Positions 1 to 7,410 of a DNA stretch of 64,000 nucleotides are shown one piece after another. The number at the start of each line of letters is the position of its first letter. Positions within the stretch are counted from its first letter, which is position 1. A program made the translations under genes and the position numbers. The stretch covers positions 1 to 64,000 of the forward strand of contig NZ_JBDOQU010000005.1 in the NCBI RefSeq assembly GCF_039839375.1. The letters run 5' to 3'. Origin of the DNA: JBDOQU01 sp039839375 (lineage in GTDB: Bacteria; Pseudomonadota; Alphaproteobacteria; DSM-16000; Inquilinaceae). Below the pieces are notes generated by a model, which searched no databases, was not told where the DNA came from, and was given only the letters and a program-made list of their open reading frames with translations.

Positions 1-40
1 GCAGCTTCTCGTCCATCACACAGGTCTCCTTGAACGGCAT
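1..40 (-). CDS. IS481-like transposase, N-terminal fragment (cut by window edge)
   Basis: Reading leftwards, an ATG at 38-40 opens a frame beginning MPFKETCVMDEKL and running off the window. This start (MPxKETxxMDE) resembles the N-terminus of IS481-family DDE transposases, where it precedes a helix-turn-helix. Only 13 residues are visible, so the family call rests on memory of that N-terminal signature and on the transposon-end-like repeats just outside the gene. The next sequence to the left would confirm or reject it. Confidence 0.55.
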   Translation of the reverse strand, partial: MPFKETCVMDEKL

Positions 41-120
41 CGGCAAAGCCCTCCTTCGCCGACAAGAAAACCTGTCAACCATCTCTCCGGTCTATTCTGT
101 CACCTATCTATCCGGTTCAG
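1..120. mobile_element. Terminal part of an IS481-like insertion sequence
   Basis: Upstream of the transposase start are two imperfect direct repeats of about 20 bp, at 73-92 (TGTCAACCATCTCTCCGGTC) and 98-117 (TGTCACCTATCTATCCGGTT). They start 25 bp apart and are oriented as an element end. Paired TGTCA...CCGGT motifs are what one expects for transposase-binding terminal repeats. The exact outer boundary (about 117-121) and any target duplication cannot be fixed without the other end. Confidence 0.5.
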
Positions 121-124
121 ACCC

Positions 125-209
125 GGCCCCTTCCTCCCCCGCTTCGCAGGAGAGGAGCCGAGAGAGTCGCTGTTCTGCTCCTCTCCCGCTTGCGGGGGAG
201 GAAGGGGCC
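125..209. repeat. Long imperfect inverted repeat (33-34 bp arms)
   Basis: The left arm at 125-158 (GGCCCCTTCCTCCCCCGC...) is nearly the reverse complement of the right arm at 177-209, with an 18-base spacer. Transcribed, it would make a very stable hairpin. It begins within a few bases of the IS-like end and lies upstream of the phosphatidyltransferase. It resembles dispersed intergenic palindromes common in alphaproteobacteria; a terminator role is possible but there is no T tract. Confidence 0.75.
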
Positions 210-328
210 CGTCCCGGAGGGATGGGAAGGTGGGGGTAACGGTTCTCTGTTCGATGCGCAGGCTTGAGGACGCTCCCGCTGGCGGCTACTGCTGGTTTCC
301 CGAAGACGCAGCCGAAGGCCTGCCGCCG

Positions 329-931
329 ATGCTCGACCCGCTCGCCCGTTCCATCGTGGACCCGCCGCTCGACAGCGCCGCGCGCTGGCTCGCCGCCCGG
401 GGCGTGGGCGCGGACGCCGTCAGCTTCGCCGGCTTCGGGATCGGGATCGCCGCCGCGATCGCGCTCGCGCTCCGGGCCGATATGGCGGCGCTGGTCCTGA
501 TTCTGGCCAATCGGCTTTTCGACGGGCTGGACGGTGCGGTGGCTCGACGGCGCGGGCCGACGGATCTCGGCGGCTATTACGACATCGTGCTGGACTTCCT
601 GTTCTATTCCGGGATCGTCTTCGCCTTCGCGGTCGGCCGTCCGGACCATGCGCTCGCCGCCGCCTTCCTGATCTTCAGCTTCGTCGGCACCGGCACGTCC
701 TTCCTCGCCTTCGCGATCATGGCGGCCAAGCGCGGCGTGTCGACGGTTCGCGGCGGACGGAAGGCGCTCTACTATGTCGGCGGCCTGACGGAGGGGACGG
801 AGACGATCATCGTCCTCTGCCTCTTCTGCCTTTTGCCGGACGCCTTCACCTGGATAGCCGGCCTGTTCGGCTGCCTCTGCTGGCTGACCACGGCGACCCG
901 GATATGGGAGGCGCGCCGGACCTTCGGCTGA
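329..931 (+). CDS. CDP-alcohol phosphatidyltransferase family protein
   Basis: Integral membrane enzyme of the family that transfers a phosphoalcohol from a CDP-alcohol to a second alcohol in phospholipid synthesis. The signature DGxxARx7Gx3Dx3D is present in full (D68, G69, A72, R73, G81, D85, D89 counted from the chosen start), followed by hydrophobic helices. The start at 329 (MLDPLARSIVDPPLD) was preferred over an in-frame upstream start at 230. Family members begin this way, a GAAGG lies 11 bases upstream, and the extra 33 residues look non-conserved. It stands alone, convergent with the RND operon. The acceptor alcohol cannot be told from sequence; at 200 residues it is of usual size. 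Confidence 0.85.
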   Translation: MLDPLARSIVDPPLDSAARWLAARGVGADAVSFAGFGIGIAAAIALALRADMAALVLILANRLFDGLDGAVARRRGPTDLGGYYDIVLDFLFYSGIVFAFAVGRPDHALAAAFLIFSFVGTGTSFLAFAIMAAKRGVSTVRGGRKALYYVGGLTEGTETIIVLCLFCLLPDAFTWIAGLFGCLCWLTTATRIWEARRTFG

Positions 932-955
932 GCCGGACGGGTCAGTCCGCTCGCG

Positions 956-3900
956 TCAGTCCGCGCCGCCCTCGGCAGGCGCGGGGCCGGACGCCGCCAT
1001 CCTGGCCGCCCGCTTGCGCTCCCGCCGCCGCAGCTTGCGCGCCCGCAGATTGGCGCGGATCATCAGCGCGCTGGGCGTGACCAGCAGTGTCAGGCCGGTG
1101 GCGAAGGACAGGCCGAAGACCATGGCGGTGGAAAGCTGGATCCACCATTGGGTGGAGGGCGCGCCGACCGTGACGTCCCGGGCGATGAAGTCGATATTGA
1201 CGCTGAGCATCATCGGGATCAGCCCCAGCGCGCCGGTCAGCGCGGTCAGCAGCACCGGCCGCATCCGCTGCGCGCCCGTCTTCAGCAGGGCCTCGAAGGC
1301 GGTCGGCTCGCTCTCCTTCAACTGGTCGTAGGTATCGATCAGGATGATGTTGTTGTTCACGATCGTCCCGGCCAGCGCGATGATGCCGATGCCGGTCATG
1401 ACGATGCCGAAGGGCTGGCCGGTCACGATCAGCCCGACGATCACGCCGATGGTCGACATCACCACGGCGGAGAGGATCAGCAGCGTGTTGTAGAAGCTGT
1501 TGAACTGCGTCAGCAGGATCACCGCCATGATGAACAGCGCGCCCATGAAGGCCTTGGACAGGAAGGCCTCGGCCGCCCGCTGCTCCTCATCCTCGCCGCC
1601 GAAGGTGGCGCGGACCGCGGGATCCAGATTGCCTTCGTCGATCCAGGCCCGGATCTCCTGGACCTTGGCGTCGACATTGTGCCCCGGCAGCACGTCGGCC
1701 CCGACCGTCATCACCCTCTGGGCGTTGGTGCGGTTCAGCGTCCCGACCATCGGCTGCGGCGTATAGGTGACGAAGTTGCTGATCGGCACCGCGCCCTCGG
1801 GCGTCACGATGCGGATGTGGTTCAACTGCTCGATCGACCGCCACTCCTCCGGATAGCGGAGCGTTATGTCGATCTCGTCGTCGCTGTCGTCCGGGCGGTA
1901 GGTCCCCAGCACCAGCCCGTTGGTCACCAGCTTGACCGACTGGCCCACGGCCATGACGTCCAGCCCGTATTTGGCGGCCTCCGCACGGTTCACGGACAGC
2001 TCCCACTGGACGCCGGGCAGCGGCCGGTCGTCCTCCAGCGCGATCAGCCCCTCCAGTCCCTCCATATATGTGCGTAGATCTTCCACGGCCTGGGGCAGCA
2101 GGCTGGGGTTCCGCGCCGTCAGCTCGACCTGGATCGGCTTGCCCACCGGCGGACCCTGGTCCGGCTCGCGCGTCTCCACACGGATGCCGGCCAGATCGCT
2201 GGTGCGGTTGCGGATGTCGTCCAGGATGATATCGGCAGAACGGCGCTCCTCCCAATCCACCAGCTCGATGGAGATCTGGCCGATCACGTCCTCCGCCACG
2301 TCGCTGCCCTCGCCGGCCGATCCGGTGCGGGTGTAGACGGCGGTGAACTCGTCGCTCAGCTCCAGGACGCGGGTTTCGACCTCCCGCATCAGCATGTCCT
2401 TCTGCTCGATGGACAGGTTGCCGCGGGCGTGGACCAGAACGATCGCCTGCTGAGGCTCGACGTCGGGGAAGAACTCGACCCCGTTATTGTTGTTCACATA
2501 GTAGAACCAGATGCCGAACAGGATGCCGGTGGTCGCCAGGATCACCGTCGCCGGCCGTTTCAGCGCCCAGGAGAGGGTTCGGACATAGGCGCCGGTCAGC
2601 CCCGTCAGCTTCGTCAGATCCTCATGCTCGCCCCGCGCCAGCGCGTGCAGCCCGTCGCCGGCCGGCTGGGGCCGTCCGACATGCGCGCCCAGCGCCGGGA
2701 TGAAGATCAGCGCCATCAGCAGCGACGACAGCAGCGTCGCGAACAGAGTGATCGGCATGTACTTCATGAACTCGCCCACCACCCCCGGCCAGAACAGCAG
2801 CGGGAAGAAGGCGGCCAGCGTGGTGCAGGTGCCGGCGATGATCGGCCAGGCCATGCGCTTGGCCGCCGTCGCATAGGCGTCGCGAGGGGTCAGGCCGTCG
2901 GCCATCTTGCGGTCGGCGAATTCGGTCACCACGATCGCGCCGTCGATCACCTGGCCGATCGCCAGGATCAGGGCGAACAGCACAACGATGTTGACCGTCA
3001 GCCCCATGCCCATCAGCACCAGCATGCTGACGAGGAAGGATCCCGGAATGGCCACGCCGACCAGCCCCGCCGTGCGCAGGCCCAGCGTGCCGACGATGAT
3101 GAACATCACCAGCAGGATGGCGCTGACCATGTTGTTCTGCAGGTCAGACAGCATGGTCCGGATGTCGTCGGACTGGTCCTGGGTATAGGCGACCTGGACC
3201 GAATCCGGCCAGCGGGCGCGCTCCTCCTCGACCACGGCGCGGACCGCCTCGATCGTCTCGATGATGTTCTCGCCGGTCCGCTTGCTGATCTCCAGCGCCA
3301 CCGCCCGCTGCCCGTTGACCCGCGCGAAGCCCTCCGGGTCCTTGTAGGTGCGCCGCACCTCCGCGATGTCGCGGAACCGGACCACGGCGTCGCCGCTGGT
3401 CTTGACCGGCATGTTCAGCAGATCGTCCAGATTCTCGATCAGGCCCGGCACCTTGATGGAGAACCGCCCGTCCCCGGTGTCCAGATTGCCGGCGGCGACC
3501 AGGCGGTTGGACCGGTTGACCACCGTCGCCACGTCGTCGCCGGACAGGCCGTAGCTCTCGACCAGCAGCGGGTCGATGATGATCTCGACCATCTCCTCCC
3601 GGTCGCCGGCGATGTCGGCCTCCAGCACGCTCGGGATCGTCTCGATCCGGTCCTGGAGGTTGTTCGCCAGATCGACCAGCGTCCGCTCCGGCACGTCGCC
3701 TGACAGGGTGACGACCAGGACCGGGAACAGGCTCAGATTGACCTCGTTGACCGTCGGCTCGTCGGCCTCCTCCGGCAAATCGGGCTTCGCCAGGTCGACC
3801 GCCTCCCGGACGTCCAGCAGCGCCAGATCGATGTCGAAGCCGGCGTCGAACTCCAGGATGACGTTGCCGCCGCCCTCATAGGCGGTCGCCGTCATCTCCT

Positions 3901-4135
3901 TCACGCCCTCGATCGACCGAAGCTCCTGCTCCATCGGCCGGACCAGCAGCCGCTCGGCATCCTCCGGCGACACCCCGTCCAGCGTCATGGAGACGTAGAT
4001 GATCGGGATGTTGACGTCCGGGTTGGATTCCTTGGGGATGGCGATATAGGCGTAGAGGCCGCCGAGAAGCAGCAGGACCAGCGCGGTCAGGACCATCCGC
4101 GACCGGTTGAGCGCCGCATCGATGATCGCGTTCAC
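956..4135 (-). CDS. RND efflux transporter, permease subunit
   Basis: Inner-membrane proton-driven pump protein of 1059 residues, the normal length for RND permeases. The N-terminal helix (about 11-31) is followed by a large periplasmic porter domain, a cluster of helices (about 335-550), a second periplasmic domain and a second helix cluster (about 865-1035): the internal duplication typical of the family. The TM4 region has the charged signature GQVIDGAIVVTEF, with the aspartate expected for proton relay. Its start overlaps the adaptor stop by 4 nt, so the two are translationally coupled. No outer-membrane channel gene is nearby, so a TolC-like partner must be encoded elsewhere. Substrate unknown. 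Confidence 0.93.
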   Translation of the reverse strand: MNAIIDAALNRSRMVLTALVLLLLGGLYAYIAIPKESNPDVNIPIIYVSMTLDGVSPEDAERLLVRPMEQELRSIEGVKEMTATAYEGGGNVILEFDAGFDIDLALLDVREAVDLAKPDLPEEADEPTVNEVNLSLFPVLVVTLSGDVPERTLVDLANNLQDRIETIPSVLEADIAGDREEMVEIIIDPLLVESYGLSGDDVATVVNRSNRLVAAGNLDTGDGRFSIKVPGLIENLDDLLNMPVKTSGDAVVRFRDIAEVRRTYKDPEGFARVNGQRAVALEISKRTGENIIETIEAVRAVVEEERARWPDSVQVAYTQDQSDDIRTMLSDLQNNMVSAILLVMFIIVGTLGLRTAGLVGVAIPGSFLVSMLVLMGMGLTVNIVVLFALILAIGQVIDGAIVVTEFADRKMADGLTPRDAYATAAKRMAWPIIAGTCTTLAAFFPLLFWPGVVGEFMKYMPITLFATLLSSLLMALIFIPALGAHVGRPQPAGDGLHALARGEHEDLTKLTGLTGAYVRTLSWALKRPATVILATTGILFGIWFYYVNNNNGVEFFPDVEPQQAIVLVHARGNLSIEQKDMLMREVETRVLELSDEFTAVYTRTGSAGEGSDVAEDVIGQISIELVDWEERRSADIILDDIRNRTSDLAGIRVETREPDQGPPVGKPIQVELTARNPSLLPQAVEDLRTYMEGLEGLIALEDDRPLPGVQWELSVNRAEAAKYGLDVMAVGQSVKLVTNGLVLGTYRPDDSDDEIDITLRYPEEWRSIEQLNHIRIVTPEGAVPISNFVTYTPQPMVGTLNRTNAQRVMTVGADVLPGHNVDAKVQEIRAWIDEGNLDPAVRATFGGEDEEQRAAEAFLSKAFMGALFIMAVILLTQFNSFYNTLLILSAVVMSTIGVIVGLIVTGQPFGIVMTGIGIIALAGTIVNNNIILIDTYDQLKESEPTAFEALLKTGAQRMRPVLLTALTGALGLIPMMLSVNIDFIARDVTVGAPSTQWWIQLSTAMVFGLSFATGLTLLVTPSALMIRANLRARKLRRRERKRAARMAASGPAPAEGGAD

Positions 4136-5226
4136 GGCCGGGCTCCGCCGGCGGCGATCTGATCGGCGGGCACGGGATCGACGGTCTGGCCGGCGATGAC
4201 GAAGCTCTGGCCGACGCTGATGATCCGCGCCTGTTCCGGCAGCCCGTCGACCCAGACGCCGCCGGGGCCGTTGCCCAGCATCCGCACTTCGTTGAAGACC
4301 ACCTTGTTCTCGGAATCCACGGTCTTGATCCCAAGGTTGCCTTCATCCGAGAGGGCGAGGATCGACGGATCGACCATATGAGCCATCACCCGGTCGACCG
4401 GCAGGCGCATCTCCGCCGTCACGCCCTGGATCAGGGCGCCGTCGGCGTTCGGAATCTCCAGTTCGACGGCGAAGGTGCGGGTCTCGGGATCGGCGACGCG
4501 GCCGATATAGCTGACGCGGCCCTCAAGCTCGGTGCCGTCCAGGAACCGGACGAAGCCCTCGCCGCCCGGCTCGACCTGGCCCAGATACCGTTCGGAGAGC
4601 TGCCCGACGACGCGGATCGGGTCCAGATCGACGATGGTCGCGACGATGTCGCCTTCGGCGATATAGTCGCCGACCTCCACCGGCCGCTCGTTGACGATCC
4701 CGCCGAACGGCGCGGAGATGGTAAGCCTCTCGACCTCCAGGGCCGCCAGCTCGACCCCCGCGCGTGCGGAATCCAGCGCCGCGCGGGATTCCGCCAGCGA
4801 CACGTCGGCGCGATAGCCCTGCTCGTTCAACTGCTCGGCGGCGCGGAATTCGATCTCCCGCTGCGCCAGCAGCGCACGGGCCTCGGCCAGCTTCGCTTCC
4901 CGGTCGCCGGGGGCGATGCGGACCAGGACCTGGCCTTCCTCCACCGTCGCGCCCCGGTCGGCCAGGATTTCCTCGATGAGGCCGAAGATTTCGCCGCGCA
5001 CCTCGACCGTCCGGTCCGCCAGCGTGTGACCCTGCAGGATGATGTCGTTGATCATCGGCTGGGCCGCGATTGTCGTGACCCGGACCTGGGGCAGGGGGGC
5101 TGCCTCCTCCTCCGGCGCGACGACTTCCGACTGCGCCTGGTTGTCCGATCCGAACAGCATGCCCGAGGCCACCCATGCGGCGGCAAGGAGGGCAACCAGG
5201 CATGCAATCATCCACGACCGCGTCAT
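4132..5226 (-). CDS. RND efflux periplasmic adaptor (membrane fusion protein)
   Basis: Periplasmic adaptor of 364 residues joining the RND pump to an outer-membrane channel. It has an N-terminal hydrophobic anchor (about 5-26), a lipoyl-like half-motif (VRGEIFGLIEEILADRGATV), an alpha-helical hairpin rich in Ala/Glu/Arg (about 105-165), then the returning lipoyl strand (ISAPFGGIVNERPVEVGDY) and beta-barrel regions. It lies between padR and the pump gene, 64 nt after padR, and overlaps the pump gene by 4 nt. The gap before it can form a GGGGCG...CGCCCC hairpin on the minus strand but has no T tract, so co-transcription with padR is likely. Confidence 0.92.
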   Translation of the reverse strand: MTRSWMIACLVALLAAAWVASGMLFGSDNQAQSEVVAPEEEAAPLPQVRVTTIAAQPMINDIILQGHTLADRTVEVRGEIFGLIEEILADRGATVEEGQVLVRIAPGDREAKLAEARALLAQREIEFRAAEQLNEQGYRADVSLAESRAALDSARAGVELAALEVERLTISAPFGGIVNERPVEVGDYIAEGDIVATIVDLDPIRVVGQLSERYLGQVEPGGEGFVRFLDGTELEGRVSYIGRVADPETRTFAVELEIPNADGALIQGVTAEMRLPVDRVMAHMVDPSILALSDEGNLGIKTVDSENKVVFNEVRMLGNGPGGVWVDGLPEQARIISVGQSFVIAGQTVDPVPADQIAAGGARP

Positions 5227-5290
5227 AAGGGGTTCTCCCTGGCTCCCTGGGGGGGCGCCGTCGATCGTCGCCCCTGTTATGGCGTTCGAC

Positions 5291-5824
5291 CTATTCGGCC
5301 ACGTTCGTCTGGAGTTGCGCCCCGATCAGCTCGTGCCGATGGTTCTCCAGATATTCCAGCGCCGCCTTGTGGATATGAAGTCCCATATGCTGGACGAAAC
5401 GCTCGCCCGGCGTCTGTTGCTTCCCGCAGGACCCCAGTTTTTCCACAACCGCGCGATGGTAGGCGATGCGGTTGCCCAGCAGGCGATCCAGTTCCCGGGG
5501 CGGGATCAGTTCGGCGAAGAAGGTCATGAACAGGAAGTCCGACCGCACCTTGTCGGCCACCGGCTCTTCATTGACCGCGTCGAACAGCGCCTGACGGCCC
5601 TTCGAGGTGATCCTGTACACCTTCTTGTCCGGCCGGGCGTCCTGCGACTGTTGCTCGCAGGTCACCAGTTTCTCGTCCGTCAGCTTCTTCAGCGCCGGAT
5701 AGATCGACCCGAAGCCCGCCTCCTGGAAATAGGAGAAGCAGCCATCCTCGAACTGCTTGCGGATCTCATAGCCCGACGCCTCCGACTTGCTGAGAACGCC
5801 AAGGCACAGGGTCTTCACATCCAT
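5291..5824 (-). CDS. PadR family transcriptional regulator
   Basis: Cytoplasmic repressor of 177 residues. The N-terminal winged helix (about 1-80) carries the PadR pattern: LGVLSKSEASGYEI, then GSIYPALKKL and the wing KKVYRITSKGRQAL. The C-terminal part (about 90-175) is the helical dimerisation region. PadR proteins usually repress an adjacent transporter and release DNA on binding an aromatic or drug-like ligand. Being first in the RND operon, it probably controls the pump and itself through the palindrome at 5866-5890. A GAGG ribosome-binding site precedes the ATG. Confidence 0.92.
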   Translation of the reverse strand: MDVKTLCLGVLSKSEASGYEIRKQFEDGCFSYFQEAGFGSIYPALKKLTDEKLVTCEQQSQDARPDKKVYRITSKGRQALFDAVNEEPVADKVRSDFLFMTFFAELIPPRELDRLLGNRIAYHRAVVEKLGSCGKQQTPGERFVQHMGLHIHKAALEYLENHRHELIGAQLQTNVAE

Positions 5825-5850
5825 TTGGGGAGCCTCTTCAAGAGCGGGGG

Positions 5851-5890
5851 ACGGTAATTTCAGCCCGATATATAGTCAAGGAATATATCG
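5851..5890 (-). promoter_or_regulatory. padR-RND promoter with overlapping palindromic operator
   Basis: On the minus strand a -35 TTGACT (complement 5874-5879) and a -10 TACCGT (complement 5851-5856) are separated by exactly 17 bp. A palindrome CGATATAT-9 nt-ATATATCG spans 5866-5890 and covers the -35 box. Binding of a dimer there would block RNA polymerase, which fits PadR autorepression. The site is inferred by position and symmetry, not by a known PadR consensus. Confidence 0.65.
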
Positions 5891-5995
5891 GACCGTAATA
5901 TCGAATGCGAATCGCCTCTGACGCAACTCATTCGGCGATGGAGATTTCCGCGAGCTTTCGGGAGATGCGCTGAATCGCGCTCTACATATCAGCTT

Positions 5996-6499
5996 CTAGC
6001 GGGAAGGGCCCTGGAGCTTCCGGAGGACGCTCGGATGGCGCTCCACCTCGTCATAGCATTCGATCGACAGCGCCTTATCGATCGTCGCGCCGTCGTCGGA
6101 CAGGGGGAAGACGGCGAAGTCGTAGCTCAGCGCCGTCCACTGATCGACATGCCAGACAGGGCGGGAAAAGACAGGCGCGCGCTTCTCCGCCGCCATCCTG
6201 TAGCAGGCCTCGAACTCGCCCTCATCTTCCGGCAGGGCGATTTGGTCCAGATAGCGGCCGGTGAACTCGAAGCCCGTTATCTCCACCACCTTCGTCCCGA
6301 CCAGCCGGAACCGCACGCGGAACGGATCGCGCTCCAACTGCGTGATCATGATGTAGGGCAGCAGGCTGCCTATCTCGGACGGGTCGATCTCGTCCCGCCG
6401 GGGCGCGGGCCGGTCGCCGCGCAGGCCGTTCCAATAGTCGGACAGCCTGCGGATCTTCGCCGATTTGACGGCGGAGATGGAGGTGGAGATCGTCACCAT
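5996..6499 (-). CDS. PAS domain protein (PAS_5-like), single domain
   Basis: Soluble protein of 167 residues. The pattern LSDYWNGLRGDRPAPRRDEI, then DPSEIGSLLPYIMI, then RFRLVGTKVVEITGFEFTG, is that of the PAS_5 family, a stand-alone PAS-like sensor domain common in Rhodospirillales and relatives. There is no output domain and no kinase or cyclase next to it, so its partner is unknown. It is transcribed away from padR and has no close neighbour on its strand. The family is described only at domain level; a ligand or signal cannot be given. Confidence 0.8.
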   Translation of the reverse strand: MVTISTSISAVKSAKIRRLSDYWNGLRGDRPAPRRDEIDPSEIGSLLPYIMITQLERDPFRVRFRLVGTKVVEITGFEFTGRYLDQIALPEDEGEFEACYRMAAEKRAPVFSRPVWHVDQWTALSYDFAVFPLSDDGATIDKALSIECYDEVERHPSVLRKLQGPSR

Positions 6500-6578
6500 G
6501 AGCGTGCCTCTGAGCGTACAGGTTCCGACGCGGCGAAGAAATGCTCTGGACGGTTCGTGGATGCGCGAAGCAGCCGCC

Positions 6579-6896
6579 TCAGGCAGGCACGCGCATCAGG
6601 TAATAGGTAACGGCAAAGCTGACCAGCCCGCCCAGCAGCGCCAGCCCGATCAGCAGCGGCATGGCCAACGAACGGCCGCGCGCGAACGTCTCGTCATAGA
6701 TGGTCGTCGTGACGGAGCGGGCGTTGGTCCGGTCATAGAACTGCTTGTCGACCTTGACCTGGCGGAACCGCTTGCTGCCCAGCAATTGCCGTGCGGCGGC
6801 CAGCGCCGTCTGCATGTCTGGCGTGCTGCCCTGCGGCTGCCATCCGCCCTGGCCCAGCGCCTGGACGGTGTAGGTGATGCTTTCGGCGTTCGACAC
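6579..6896 (-). CDS. Hypothetical protein with one C-terminal membrane helix
   Basis: About 105 residues from a GTG at 6894-6896 (VSNAESITYTVQALGQGGWQ). The frame is open to a TTG at 6960-6962, but that extension is basic and unlike a protein N-terminus. The N-terminal 80 residues are soluble and contain WQPQGSTPDMQTALAAARQL, suggesting a small alpha/beta domain. Residues about 80-102 (LAMPLLIGLALLGGLVSFAV) form a tail anchor. I do not recognise a family. Ribosome-binding signals are weak for both starts. Confidence 0.55.
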   Translation of the reverse strand: MSNAESITYTVQALGQGGWQPQGSTPDMQTALAAARQLLGSKRFRQVKVDKQFYDRTNARSVTTTIYDETFARGRSLAMPLLIGLALLGGLVSFAVTYYLMRVPA

Positions 6897-7024
6897 GGGG
6901 CTGAAACGGCGTCCCTGCTTGCGATTGGCGGCTTCTAAGCGGCGCGGAAAAGCCCGCCACAAGCCGGAGCATCGCCGCGAAGCACTACGATTTTGTTAAT
7001 GTGGAAGCGTCCTCAGTTCGTTCC

Positions 7025-7043
7025 CCTATATTGACGATACAGG
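7025..7043. promoter_or_regulatory. Inverted repeat upstream of the decayed antitoxin
   Basis: CCTATAT-TGACG-ATACAGG is an inverted repeat with one mismatch, ending inside the AGGAGG ribosome-binding site of the ribbon-helix-helix gene at 7052. Antitoxins of this fold normally bind such a site to repress their own operon. Confidence 0.45.
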
Positions 7044-7051
7044 AGGTGTTC

Positions 7052-7293
7052 ATGGGTCGACCCGTCTCCGTCCGTCTGGATGACAGCGTTCAGGCTATTT
7101 TGGAGGCCGCCGCCAAGGAGAGGGGGATCGGTATTTCAACATATCTCCGCAGTTGGCGAATGCCGAGGCGCGCCGTGTTCGCCGCGAGCGTACTCGGGCG
7201 CAAGGCAAGGCGATTGCCGCCTATGTCGCATCTTCGCCTGAAGCCAGGGAGTTTTATGAGGATTGGGGTACGCCTACCGCCGACGACATGTGA
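7052..7293 (+). pseudogene. Ribbon-helix-helix antitoxin-like gene, frameshifted
   Basis: A strong AGGAGG precedes ATG 7052 and the frame opens MGRPVSVRLDDSVQAILEAA, a typical ribbon-helix-helix strand and helix. After ...ISTYLR at about 7150 the sense continuation (QLANAEARRVRRER, then EFYEDWGTPTADDM, stop at 7291-7293) is in another frame. One inserted base at CTCCGC/AGTTGG restores an 80-residue RHH antitoxin. The unshifted frame runs to 7333 with a meaningless tail. No toxin frame follows: the GTG overlapping the stop gives only a short unrecognised peptide. I take it as a decayed antitoxin, though a sequencing error is possible. Confidence 0.6.
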
Positions 7294-7410
7294 CCGGCGA
7301 CAGTGCGGGCAACTCGCCATCGGTCTGGGATAAAATTCGGAAACGGATTGTGCCTGGACCAGGTTCTGTGACAAAATTCCTGTACCCATTCCCCTCATAG
7401 GGAGCGATCG

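Noticed and set aside
1148..3703. Long open frames antisense to the RND pump gene
   Set aside because: They are rich in Arg, Ala, His and Gln with no recognisable domain. Long antisense frames are expected in high-GC DNA. The same applies to antisense frames over the adaptor, MFS, parC, cydAB, rsh, dehydrogenase and soxA genes.
7290..7400. Toxin gene overlapping the stop of the broken antitoxin (GTG at 7290)
   Set aside because: The frame gives only a 36-residue peptide without similarity to any toxin fold.
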